From Ohessyouella blattaphilus (GTDB lineage Bacteria > Bacillota > Clostridia > Lachnospirales > Lachnospiraceae), in contig NZ_JAMXOC010000006.1 of NCBI RefSeq assembly GCF_024721265.1, forward strand, positions 1-64,000: a stretch of DNA of 64,000 bases. Direction: 5' to 3'. The notes below the pieces were generated by a model. The model had not been told where the DNA came from, searched no databases, and saw nothing but the letters and a program-made list of their open reading frames with translations. Numbering within the stretch: the first letter of the stretch is position 1; each line of letters begins with the position of its first letter. Position numbers and translations under genes: made by a program. This document shows, in pieces, positions 41,794-50,079 of this stretch.

Positions 41794-42618
41794 TCACACC
41801 GATAAATCCCATGTTAAAGGGGTTACTGATATCTTATTTTCTACTGCAAATACGTAGATATCCGAGTTTTTATCTAACCGTTCTTTTCTAATCAGTCGCT
41901 GTGACTTCAACTCATAGGGCTTTTCGAAATCACGCTTTGGAGGACGGATAAACTCAAAGTAATTCTCTTTCGCCTGTCTGGTAAGCGAATACTCCTCAGC
42001 TGATGAAAACGTACGAGGTATATTTATGTTCAGGATACTGGCATCCTTTACCATGCCCTCTTTTAGAACTTTCTCTGTCCAAAAGCGCACTACCTCCCTC
42101 TCTTTCTCCCAAGAAAATTCTGGATAGGAAGAAAGAAGATGTTGGCTCACCTCTACTTCACGAGAAAACGCCAAGGCGGGAATTTTGTGAGAATTCGCTT
42201 CCATCGCCGCCCCTAAAGTACCGCTACAAGTTAAGAGAAGCCCCAAGTTTTCACCATAATTTATGCCGCTAATACATAGGTCTGGCTTGCACTTGGCTAA
42301 TTCCAAGACCCCGTGAGCTACAGCATATGCCGGTGATCCCGATATTGAATACGCGACTGTTTCTTTGCCTTTTACCATCAGCATAACTTCTTTGATAACA
42401 CCTTGCGTTGCTGACCTAGGAAAGGAACGTCCCATAGCGGTCTGCTGTCTATCTGGGGCAATAATCAAAAGCTCTCCTAAATCCACAACCGCCTCTGCCA
42501 CCGCTTGAATTCCCGGTGAATGAATTCCATCATCATTGGTAATAAGGATAAGCGGTTTTCTATTCGAAGATTTCGTGCATTCGTTTGAGTAATGGGTCTG
42601 TATATCCTGTGATATCAT
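41794..42618 (-). CDS. surE: SurE-like 5'-nucleotidase / phosphatase
   Basis: A 274-residue SurE-family metal-dependent phosphatase. ITNDDGIHSPGI holds the acidic metal pair, and SGSPAYAVAHG and SGINYGENLG are conserved. Relatives hydrolyse nucleoside monophosphates and other phosphate esters. GGGAGGT lies 6 bases before the ATG at 42618. The gene overlaps the sugar-kinase gene by 59 bases, an unusual amount, so translation is coupled. A phosphatase directly after a kinase may remove excess sugar phosphate. Residues 1-20 precede the SurE core. Confidence 0.88.
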   Translation of the reverse strand: MISQDIQTHYSNECTKSSNRKPLILITNDDGIHSPGIQAVAEAVVDLGELLIIAPDRQQTAMGRSFPRSATQGVIKEVMLMVKGKETVAYSISGSPAYAVAHGVLELAKCKPDLCISGINYGENLGLLLTCSGTLGAAMEANSHKIPALAFSREVEVSQHLLSSYPEFSWEKEREVVRFWTEKVLKEGMVKDASILNINIPRTFSSAEEYSLTRQAKENYFEFIRPPKRDFEKPYELKSQRLIRKERLDKNSDIYVFAVENKISVTPLTWDLSV

Positions 42619-43990
42619 CATAGACCTCCCTTATGCGTCCATACATTGCAACATTTTCTGCATTTGGGGTAAAGCTATCCTTAATCCGCACCATATTTGC
42701 AATGGCCTCATCAAAATCTTTATACACGTTACAAGCCACGGCCACACAAATTGCTGAGCCAAGCCCAGCTGCGCCGTTTACTTCATTTCGAACAGCGCTA
42801 ATACCAAATACATCGGCAAATATCTGCATGAACAAATCACTGTTAGAGCCCCCACCGGTAATAATGATACGCTCTAATTCCACACCCAGTTCATCCGTCA
42901 TATCATCAACGTGACGCTTCATTGTCATGGCAACTGCTTCTAATAAAGAACGGTACATATGCCCTCTCGTATGACGGCCATCAAAGCCAATCATAATACC
43001 TTTTTTGTACTGAGCATCCACTGGTGCTAGCCAATCTAGCACCATCATCAGTCCATCACTGCCAACGGGAACCGCTTCGGCTTCATCGCTGAGATACTCT
43101 TCTGGGGATAAACCTTTGTTCTTTGCAACGATCTCATATCCTTCGCCCAAAATATCTTTAAACCAGCTAATCATCCACATTCCTCTGCGAATCCCATTGC
43201 TATCATAAAGGTATTTATTGGGAATACATGAAAACTTCGGCCAGACAGCTTTTGTATCCTTTAAGTTTTCTTTGCCCTCCATCATCGCTGCCGTATACGT
43301 ACCTAATGATACACATGCCGTGGTCTCACCCACACATCCTGAACCCAGTCCTTCGACTGCCTTATCATTAGAGGTTGCCACTACAGGAAGCCCTTCGGGA
43401 AGTCCTGTAGCCATACTTGCCTCTTTCGTAACGTATCCGAGCACATCGCCTGGCATTACCAAATCAAATAGCATTTCCCTTGGCATTCCTGTGGCTTCAT
43501 ATACCGTCTTATCCTCTGACCATTTCCAATTATCAATATCAATTGGCCACATTCCTTCATAGTTTGCGACTGTATCTTTTCGCTCTCCCGTCAGTCTGTG
43601 GGTAATGTATCCTGAAGAAGCAACAATGTATTTCACGTCTTCATTCGTGTGTTCATAAGGCTGGGCAACCCTTACATCCATCCAACTTAGGGCTGGCTGC
43701 GCAAGTGTTCCATCCGCTTTCAGATAAGCTCGACAATAGCGAATTGTACAAAGGCCGATGCCGATGATATCCTTGACGTCACCCTTAAAGTTCTCCATAC
43801 ACTTTTTCCCAGCCACACAGATAGCCGTCCACCAGTCATCGTCCGGATGTTCAACATGACCCACCTTTGGAAGATTATAAGGACGTAGAGCCTCTTTTCC
43901 TTCGCATACTACTCTTCCCTTGGTGTCAAAGATTAAAATTTTTGCGCTTTGCGAGCCTTCGTCAATTCCGATAATATATTTTTCGCTCAT
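42560..43990 (-). CDS. FGGY-family carbohydrate kinase (YgcE-like)
   Basis: A 476-residue FGGY kinase. The N-terminal domain has IIGIDEGSQSAKILIFD, and the C-terminal domain has GGGSNSDLFMQIFADVFG. Gene context (YgcW-like dehydrogenase, YgcP-like antiterminator, YgcQR-like ETF, YgcU-like flavoprotein, YqcE-like carrier) suggests orthology with E. coli YgcE, a kinase of unknown substrate as far as I know. It is the second gene after leader B, 31 bases after the dehydrogenase. Confidence 0.9.
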   Translation of the reverse strand: MSEKYIIGIDEGSQSAKILIFDTKGRVVCEGKEALRPYNLPKVGHVEHPDDDWWTAICVAGKKCMENFKGDVKDIIGIGLCTIRYCRAYLKADGTLAQPALSWMDVRVAQPYEHTNEDVKYIVASSGYITHRLTGERKDTVANYEGMWPIDIDNWKWSEDKTVYEATGMPREMLFDLVMPGDVLGYVTKEASMATGLPEGLPVVATSNDKAVEGLGSGCVGETTACVSLGTYTAAMMEGKENLKDTKAVWPKFSCIPNKYLYDSNGIRRGMWMISWFKDILGEGYEIVAKNKGLSPEEYLSDEAEAVPVGSDGLMMVLDWLAPVDAQYKKGIMIGFDGRHTRGHMYRSLLEAVAMTMKRHVDDMTDELGVELERIIITGGGSNSDLFMQIFADVFGISAVRNEVNGAAGLGSAICVAVACNVYKDFDEAIANMVRIKDSFTPNAENVAMYGRIREVYDDITGYTDPLLKRMHEIFE

Positions 43991-44021
43991 TTATTTAGTA
44001 CCTTTCCCTATTTATCGTTTC

Positions 44022-44804
44022 CTAGCGCACTAGATAGCCGCCATCAACAACTAGCATGGTTCCGTTTACATAATTTGATGCTTTACTGGCAAGGAATACG
44101 CAAGCGCCCATTAAATCTTGTCTTTCGCCCCATCTTTCAGCCGGAATATGATCTAAGACCTTTTTATTCGTCTCTGGGTTGCTTCTCGTCTGCACCGTAA
44201 TATCTGTTGCATAGTATCCAGGAGCAATGCCGTTTACTTGAATATTGTATTTACCGAGCTCATCTGCATAAGCCTTGGTAAGTCCTGTCAGTCCATGTTT
44301 CATTGCCGCATAAGCTGGTGATCCCAAACCACCCAAGAAAGAGAATAGCGAGCAAATATTAATGATTTTCCCACTCTTTTGCGGAATCATATATTTTGCA
44401 CACTCATGGCTAAGCTCAAAAGAAGCTGTAAGATTGATGGCGATCATCGGATCCCAGTCCTCTCTGCCAAAATCTAAGACGTCATTAATATTACAGATAG
44501 CCGCACTGTTAATTAAGATATCAACACTCCCGAGTTTCTCCACGCAGTTTTCAACGATCGTCTTCGGGACACCCTTGATAGAGATATCCGCCTGCATAAA
44601 TTCATAACGAACTCCTGCACCCTCGATCAATTGTCTCGTGGTTCCGTCATCATCCACGTAGCTAGCACAGAAAATGTTAGCACCTGCTTTTGCTAAAGCC
44701 AAAGCGAAAGTTTGGCCTAAGCCACTGTTTCCACCAGTAATAATTACATTCTTCCCTTTGATTTCAAAGAAATCCAATCCAAACTCATTAATGTCGTATC
44801 CCAT
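44022..44804 (-). CDS. Short-chain dehydrogenase (YgcW / gluconate 5-dehydrogenase-like)
   Basis: A 260-residue SDR: TGGNSGLG, the NSAA variant of NNAG, Ser in NICSLFS, YAAMK, and a C-terminal ending in VDGGYLV. It resembles YgcW, KduD and gluconate 5-dehydrogenases, so it probably interconverts a hydroxy and keto sugar acid. The ATG at 44804 follows GGAGGTATTAC. A longer frame to 44882 would be translated from inside the leader terminator and is rejected. First gene of unit B. Confidence 0.9.
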   Translation of the reverse strand: MGYDINEFGLDFFEIKGKNVIITGGNSGLGQTFALALAKAGANIFCASYVDDDGTTRQLIEGAGVRYEFMQADISIKGVPKTIVENCVEKLGSVDILINSAAICNINDVLDFGREDWDPMIAINLTASFELSHECAKYMIPQKSGKIINICSLFSFLGGLGSPAYAAMKHGLTGLTKAYADELGKYNIQVNGIAPGYYATDITVQTRSNPETNKKVLDHIPAERWGERQDLMGACVFLASKASNYVNGTMLVVDGGYLVR

Positions 44805-44838
44805 TTTGTAATACCTCCATCTTTTCCTTTTTTTGAAC

Positions 44839-44880
44839 AAAAAAAGAGCAACTTTTACCAAGCCTTGGTAAAAGTCACTC
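44839..44880 (-). terminator. Conditional terminator of leader B
   Basis: The 35-base hairpin GAGTGACTTTTACCAAG with its complement (44846-44880) and seven U (44845-44839) forms a strong intrinsic terminator 35 bases before the dehydrogenase start. Its left arm contains GTGACT (44878-44873), which can pair instead with AGTTAC upstream. Confidence 0.9.
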
Positions 44881-44905
44881 ATCTCTTCGTCTCTGTTAAG
44901 TAACT
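44873..44905 (-). promoter_or_regulatory. Antiterminator element of leader B
   Basis: AGTTAC (44905-44900) and GTGACT (44878-44873) can form a 6-bp helix with one G-U pair around a 21-base purine-rich loop containing CAGAGA and AGAGA. Formation would open the terminator. The same layout occurs in leaders A and C. Confidence 0.75.
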
Positions 44906-44911
44906 ACCCTC

Positions 44912-44940
44912 ATTATACGAGCGATGATTTTCAATGTCAA
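44912..44940 (-). promoter_or_regulatory. Promoter of unit B (dehydrogenase-kinase-surE)
   Basis: TTGACA (44935-44940) and TATAAT (44912-44917) on the minus strand with 17 bp between: a full consensus promoter. The start lies at the AGTTAC of the leader. Confidence 0.93.
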
Positions 44941-44994
44941 TATCAGGAAATCATCCAATAATCTTTTTTATATTTGGTACATTTTCACAAAAAA

Positions 44995-46566
44995 TTATAA
45001 AAGACCCTCCGCTTTTAAAAATTCTCTCGCAACCTCTCGTGGAGTCATTTGCAATTCATCCACCTGGTAATTAAGTTCCATCATCACCTCGTCGGTCAGT
45101 ACTTGGCGCAGCTCATCTATCGGTTCTTGTATTTCCGGATATTTTTCTATGATTTCGCTGCGAACCACAGGAATTGCATAATATGGCGGGAAGAAATTTT
45201 TGTCATCTTCTAGCACCTGAAGATTAAATTTCTTAATAAGACCATCCGTCGCAAAAGCATCTACAACATCTGTCTCTTTACTAACGAGCGCCGTATACCT
45301 AGGCGAGCCATCGATCCCCACTGTATCCTTAAAATTAATATTATACACTTCAGAAAGACCAGGGAAACCATCGCTACGATTCAAAAACTCTAAAGTTGCA
45401 CCAAATGTAAAATTCGGTGAAGCCTTTGCCAAATCACTAATCGTCTTTAGATTATACTCGGCTGCTGTATCCGGTCGAATAGCCAGGGTGTACGTATTAT
45501 TAAATTTCATCTGCTCTAAGACTTCAATATCGAACTGCTCTTTAAACTCCTCTTTGACCGTATTGTATACTTTCTCCATATCGCTTGACATGGGATGCTT
45601 TAAGGTATCGCCATAGGCCGTCCCCGTATACTCTATATAAAGATCAACCTCGCCTGTTTTTAACGCCCCCATACACACCTGGGTTCCCCCCAGCTCACTT
45701 TCTCTACGCACCTCAATATCCGTACGATCTTCAACCATATCGGCAAGCATATGCGTTAGAATACTTTGCTCCGTAAAATCTTTACCCGCAATTGTAATCA
45801 TCTTATCACTCTTTTGGCTAGAAGTAATTCCCGTATATACGAAAAGGGCAGCTACTACACAAACAAAAGTCGCAAGAATTATCTTTTGATGCTTTCTTCG
45901 CTTTTTAATCCCTGCAAGTGACGTACTTTCAGAATTTTGGAGACTTACTGGCGTCACGATTTTCTCTACTAATCCAGCTAGATAATCCACAAACAGCGCC
46001 AGTAAGCAGGCAGGAATGGCTCCCGCTAATATCTGGTTATTATTTACGGTACGAATGCCAGAAAAAACCAAGTAACCGAGACCGCCGGCACCGATAAAGG
46101 CCGCAATTGTCATCATACCCACCGCCGTAACTGCGGAAATACGAACTCCAGCCATAATAACCGGAAGAGCGATGGGAATCTGCACCTTTGTCAGAATTTG
46201 AAACTTTGTAAGTCCAATTCCCCGAGCAGACTCCACCATATCCTTATCGATATTGGCAATCCCAGTATAGGTATTCTTTATAATTGGCAACAAGGAATAG
46301 AGAACGACGGTTATTACCGCTGGTAACGTCCCAATTCCCAAAAAAGGAATGGCGAATCCTAGCATCGCCATACTCGGTATCGCCTGAATCACATTGGCCA
46401 GACCAATAATTGGCTTACTTAATTTTCGCACATAACAAATCAAAATCCCAAGAGGGACACCGATTAGCAGCGAAAGGCCGACGGCGATTGCCGTTAACTG
46501 TATATGATTTAAGAGAAGTGCTAAAATCTGGTTTCGGTTCATTACTACATAATCAATAAAACCCAT
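44995..46566 (-). CDS. Betaine/choline-type ABC transporter permease fused to substrate-binding domain
   Basis: A 523-residue fusion. Residues 1-210 are a ProW/OpuCB-type permease with about six helices and the coupling-loop region EXARGIGLTKFQI. After one more helix (about 230-255), residues 260-523 form an OpuAC-like binding domain (IAGKDFTEQSILTHMLADM, GAYIEYTGTA-type pocket). It would be tethered outside the cell. Family cargo includes glycine betaine, choline and carnitine; here the neighbours are sugar-acid enzymes, so the ligand is open. Confidence 0.92.
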   Translation of the reverse strand: MGFIDYVVMNRNQILALLLNHIQLTAIAVGLSLLIGVPLGILICYVRKLSKPIIGLANVIQAIPSMAMLGFAIPFLGIGTLPAVITVVLYSLLPIIKNTYTGIANIDKDMVESARGIGLTKFQILTKVQIPIALPVIMAGVRISAVTAVGMMTIAAFIGAGGLGYLVFSGIRTVNNNQILAGAIPACLLALFVDYLAGLVEKIVTPVSLQNSESTSLAGIKKRRKHQKIILATFVCVVAALFVYTGITSSQKSDKMITIAGKDFTEQSILTHMLADMVEDRTDIEVRRESELGGTQVCMGALKTGEVDLYIEYTGTAYGDTLKHPMSSDMEKVYNTVKEEFKEQFDIEVLEQMKFNNTYTLAIRPDTAAEYNLKTISDLAKASPNFTFGATLEFLNRSDGFPGLSEVYNINFKDTVGIDGSPRYTALVSKETDVVDAFATDGLIKKFNLQVLEDDKNFFPPYYAIPVVRSEIIEKYPEIQEPIDELRQVLTDEVMMELNYQVDELQMTPREVAREFLKAEGLL

Positions 46567-46567
46567 T

Positions 46568-47692
46568 CTACACCTCCTCTTTCATATACTGCTGGCTTAA
46601 CGTCGTAATCAACGTACTTTTTGTAATCACTCCTAAGAGTTTATCTTCTTCATCGATTACCGGAACACTAGGGATATCATTTTTCATAACCGCCTTTAAC
46701 ACCTGCAAGATCGTTTCATCCGGATGTGCCGAAAAGTAGTCCGTTTCCATTGCTTGCGCTATCGGCAAGGCGCGGTCCAAATCAAAGGGAATACTTTGCG
46801 CATACAAAACTCCCTGTAATTTCCCGGTTTTTGACTCGACAATCATCAAAGCGTCATCTTTGACGCTACGCATTATTTCCATGCCTTTAAAAAGAGACAG
46901 ACTACTATTTGCCGTAATAATGTCCTCTTCCATAATATCTCTCGCTTTAATAAACTGAGGAGACGCCCATATTCTTTTTCTGCCTACAAACTCCGAGACA
47001 AACTCGTTTGCCGGGTGCTTTAGGATGTTTTCCGGCGTATCGTACTGAACAATATGCCCCTTATCCATTATGCAGATTCTATCCGCAATTTTTATCGCCT
47101 CATCCATATCATGAGTAACGAAAACAATGGTCTTTTTTAACTTCCGCTGCAGTTCGACCAGTTCATTTTGCAATCCAATTCTCGTAATTGGGTCAAGTGC
47201 AGATAAAGGCTCATCCATAAGAATTACATCCGGATCCGTTGCAAAGGCTCTTGCTACACCGACACGCTGCTGTTGACCTCCGCTTAATTCGGCCGGATAA
47301 CGATCTAAAAACTCATCACAATCTAACCCTACCATTTCCATTAACTCGTAGGTTTTTTTGCGAATATCCGCCTTCTCGTATTTCTCGACCTTAGGGATAA
47401 TTTCAATGTTATCCTTTATCGACATATGGGGAAACAACCCCGTCTGCTGAATAACATAACCCATCTTTCTTCTCATCTTTATCAGGTCTTTTTTACTAAT
47501 ATCTTCTCCATCAATTAAGATTTGTCCGGCTGTAGGATCAATCAGACGATTAATCATTTTTAACGTCGTGGTTTTTCCACAGCCACTCGCTCCAATAATA
47601 ACAACGAACTCTCCGGTTTTAATTTCAAAAGAGACATCAGAGATAACTTCATTTCCTTTGTATGCTTTAAAAACATTTTTAAATTCAATCAT
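46568..47692 (-). CDS. Betaine/choline-type ABC transporter ATPase (ProV/OpuCA) with CBS domains
   Basis: A 374-residue ATPase: Walker A GASGCGKTT, signature LSGGQQQR, Walker B VILMDEPLSALDP (about 1-235), and two CBS domains (about 250-370). CBS tails in OpuA/OpuCA sense ionic strength or nucleotides. It ends one base before the permease-binding-protein gene and starts 26 bases after the GlpP-like gene, so it belongs to unit A. Confidence 0.94.
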   Translation of the reverse strand: MIEFKNVFKAYKGNEVISDVSFEIKTGEFVVIIGASGCGKTTTLKMINRLIDPTAGQILIDGEDISKKDLIKMRRKMGYVIQQTGLFPHMSIKDNIEIIPKVEKYEKADIRKKTYELMEMVGLDCDEFLDRYPAELSGGQQQRVGVARAFATDPDVILMDEPLSALDPITRIGLQNELVELQRKLKKTIVFVTHDMDEAIKIADRICIMDKGHIVQYDTPENILKHPANEFVSEFVGRKRIWASPQFIKARDIMEEDIITANSSLSLFKGMEIMRSVKDDALMIVESKTGKLQGVLYAQSIPFDLDRALPIAQAMETDYFSAHPDETILQVLKAVMKNDIPSVPVIDEEDKLLGVITKSTLITTLSQQYMKEEV

Positions 47693-47718
47693 CCAGTCCC
47701 TCCACTCCTTGCCGCTAT

Positions 47719-48300
47719 CTACTCATTCAGCTTCCACACTTCCATATTCGTCGTCGAAACCGCTATCGCCCCTGCCTTCAAAGCTCCCATTACATCTTCG
47801 CGGTCAAGCACCAAACCACTGGCCACAAGCGGCTTATCCACTTGCTCTAGCACGTAGCGAATCATCTTCGTCAAGCCTGCTGGCATAATCTCTACCACAT
47901 CAGGATTGTTCTCCTTAACGTGCTTCTTTATATTGGCGTAGGTAATGGCGTCAATCATAAAAAAGCGCTGTACCGTAAAAAGTCCCAATTCATTTGCCCG
48001 TTTTATAAGAAATGGTTTTGTACTTATAATTCCGTCCGCTTGCGTATATTTCTTGATAAAGTCTACAGATATATCCCTTGTGGATAGCCCTGTAATCAAA
48101 TCCACATGGACAACTGCCATCTTTCCCGCAGCCTTTACCTCATCAACGATTTCTGCAATGTTGCAGATATCGCCATATAAAATATAGACGATATCACAAG
48201 ATGTATGTTTACATGCTTCCAGCCATTCATCATTCTTAATCCCGGCAATTATAGGTGCCCCTTCCGTACTATCCAAAAAAAACTGTAATGCATTTTCCAT
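47719..48300 (-). CDS. GlpP-family transcription antiterminator (YgcP-like)
   Basis: A 193-residue TIM-barrel protein matching GlpP: VVHVDLITGL, ADGIISTKP, VQRFFMIDA, VVEIMPAG, ASGLVLDREDVMGALKAGAIAVSTTN. Bacillus GlpP binds leader mRNA with glycerol 3-phosphate to prevent termination. Here the gene lies inside a catabolic cluster with three terminator-containing leaders of shared design, so it probably controls them with a phosphorylated intermediate as ligand. The ATG at 48300 follows GTGAGGT; a GTG at 48312 is less likely. Confidence 0.9.
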   Translation of the reverse strand: MENALQFFLDSTEGAPIIAGIKNDEWLEACKHTSCDIVYILYGDICNIAEIVDEVKAAGKMAVVHVDLITGLSTRDISVDFIKKYTQADGIISTKPFLIKRANELGLFTVQRFFMIDAITYANIKKHVKENNPDVVEIMPAGLTKMIRYVLEQVDKPLVASGLVLDREDVMGALKAGAIAVSTTNMEVWKLNE

Positions 48301-48312
48301 ATTCGACCTCAC

Positions 48313-49287
48313 TCATTCTCTTTCCTTTAAAAGGGTTAATAGATTAGGTACTATTGTATACAAATCTCCTACAATAGGGAAGTGGGCAATACTAAATATT
48401 GGCGCTTCCTTATCCGTATTGACCGCAATAATCTTCTTTGCATTCTTCATGCCCGTCATAAATTGAATAGTTCCTGATACACCCAAGGTCAAAATCACCT
48501 GGGGACTAACAACATTACCCGACAAGCCGATTTGGGTACTTTGGGGCATCCAGCCCTTTTCGACCAAAGCTCTACTAGATGCCAACTCTCCTCCTAGAAG
48601 ATGTGCGAGTTCTCGAAGCTGCTCCAAATCATCCTCCCGTTTTACCCCGCGCCCGGCTACTACCAGAATTTCCTGCTTAGTAATTCCACCGTCCAATGAT
48701 TTTTCTTCTCGCTTCAGCAGACGCACACCACTGTCTTGTTCGCTCAATCTGCGTTTTACCATTTCTGCTTGCTGGTGCTTTTTCGTAAGAACAGGAAAAA
48801 TCCCCTGTCTCACAGTTGCAATCTGCGGTCTGGTTTTTTCTGTCAAAATACTGGCCATAATATTTCCGCCAAAGGCCGGTCTAGTCTGAATAAGATTTCC
48901 GCCTTCATCCAATTCAAGCATCGTACAATCTGCCGTCACGCCTGTCTTCATCGCGACGGCAACCCGAGATGCAAAACCGCTGCCAATCGGTGTACCACCA
49001 AGTAAGAGAACGGAAGGTAACACTTCCTCTATACACGCTAGCACCGCTTCTTCCCAAAGAGCCGGCAGGCAGGCTCCGTCATAACGATACCACCACAGCT
49101 TTTCAACCGGAAGACTTAAGAGCTGGGTTTCTAACTCCTTCCCTTCCTTTCCTATAGCCACGCCGTAAAGTGGTTCCTGGGAAAGCTTTTGCAATTCGCA
49201 CGCCTTCGCCAGAAGCTCTAAGCTTACCTCTTCTATCCGATTACCGGTACATTCCAAAAAAACAAATATTCCTCTACCTTTTGTCAT
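48313..49287 (-). CDS. Electron transfer flavoprotein alpha subunit (set 2)
   Basis: A 324-residue EtfA. The C-terminal FAD-binding domain is well kept: VVAGRGVK, SSRALVEKGWMPQSTQIG, LGVSGTIQFMTGM and AVNTDKEAPIF. With EtfB at 49297 it should form a heterodimer that accepts electrons from the FAD oxidase encoded just upstream. It follows EtfB by 9 bases and precedes the GlpP-like gene by 12. Confidence 0.93.
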   Translation of the reverse strand: MTKGRGIFVFLECTGNRIEEVSLELLAKACELQKLSQEPLYGVAIGKEGKELETQLLSLPVEKLWWYRYDGACLPALWEEAVLACIEEVLPSVLLLGGTPIGSGFASRVAVAMKTGVTADCTMLELDEGGNLIQTRPAFGGNIMASILTEKTRPQIATVRQGIFPVLTKKHQQAEMVKRRLSEQDSGVRLLKREEKSLDGGITKQEILVVAGRGVKREDDLEQLRELAHLLGGELASSRALVEKGWMPQSTQIGLSGNVVSPQVILTLGVSGTIQFMTGMKNAKKIIAVNTDKEAPIFSIAHFPIVGDLYTIVPNLLTLLKERE

Positions 49288-49296
49288 ACCACCACC

Positions 49297-50079
49297 TTAT
49301 TCCTTCCTGATGAAAGACAAAATCGCCTGGGCGCCGTCTCTTCCTTCCAAAAACTGAGCTTTGACAGCTTGCGTTTGTGCTGGGGGAAAGATTCTCTTTA
49401 CTTTTGTTGCCGAACCTTTCATTCCGTAATGGTTTTCATCTTTGTCAGCCAAATCGCTAAGAGCTAGATAGTGTATCTCTTTATTTTTACTCTGTAGCCT
49501 TCCTGCAAAAGATGGCATTCGTGGAAGAAACTCTTCTCGGTTTACTGAAATCAAACACGGAAGGGGAACTTCAAGAAACTGAATAAACTTTCCTAAATCT
49601 TGGGATATTTTCATCTGTTTATCGGAAACTTCGAGAATACGCATTACTCCTTGATAGCTTGGAAGCGCCAGCCACTTTGCCAACGCCGGTCCTACTTGCG
49701 ATGTATCACCATCTGTAGTCTGCTTCCCGCAAATAACCAAATCATAATCATCTATCACTTGAATTCCTTGCATCAAAGTGTAAGATGTCGCTAAGACGTC
49801 CGCACCTCCGAATTTACTATTCGTTAACAGATAACCGGCATCCACGCCATAGGCGTAGACATCTCTAATCAGCGATTCTGCACGCTTTGGTCCCATCGAA
49901 AAGACATCGATTCTCGCGTCTAGTCTTTCCTTTAGCTGAAGCGCTGCTTCAAGTGCCGCTAAATCATAGGGATTGATAATCGTTTCTAAGCCGTTTCGCT
50001 TTATCAAACCCGTTTTTTCATCCATATCGCCTTCGCTATAAGCTGGCACCTGCTTCATACATACTGCTATCTTTATCAT
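49297..50079 (-). CDS. Electron transfer flavoprotein beta subunit (set 2)
   Basis: A 260-residue EtfB with the canonical motif DGDTSQVGPALA and an N-terminal IAVCMKQVP. The ATG at 50079 (after GTGAGG) is favoured over one at 50100. It overlaps the upstream FAD-oxidase gene by 44 bases. Compared with set 1, this subunit keeps the usual nucleotide-binding sequence. Confidence 0.92.
   Translation of the reverse strand: MIKIAVCMKQVPAYSEGDMDEKTGLIKRNGLETIINPYDLAALEAALQLKERLDARIDVFSMGPKRAESLIRDVYAYGVDAGYLLTNSKFGGADVLATSYTLMQGIQVIDDYDLVICGKQTTDGDTSQVGPALAKWLALPSYQGVMRILEVSDKQMKISQDLGKFIQFLEVPLPCLISVNREEFLPRMPSFAGRLQSKNKEIHYLALSDLADKDENHYGMKGSATKVKRIFPPAQTQAVKAQFLEGRDGAQAILSFIRKE

Noticed and set aside
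44805-44882. N-terminal extension of the YgcW-like dehydrogenase
   Set aside because: The extra codons lie in the leader terminator hairpin, and a good GGAGG site precedes the ATG at 44804.
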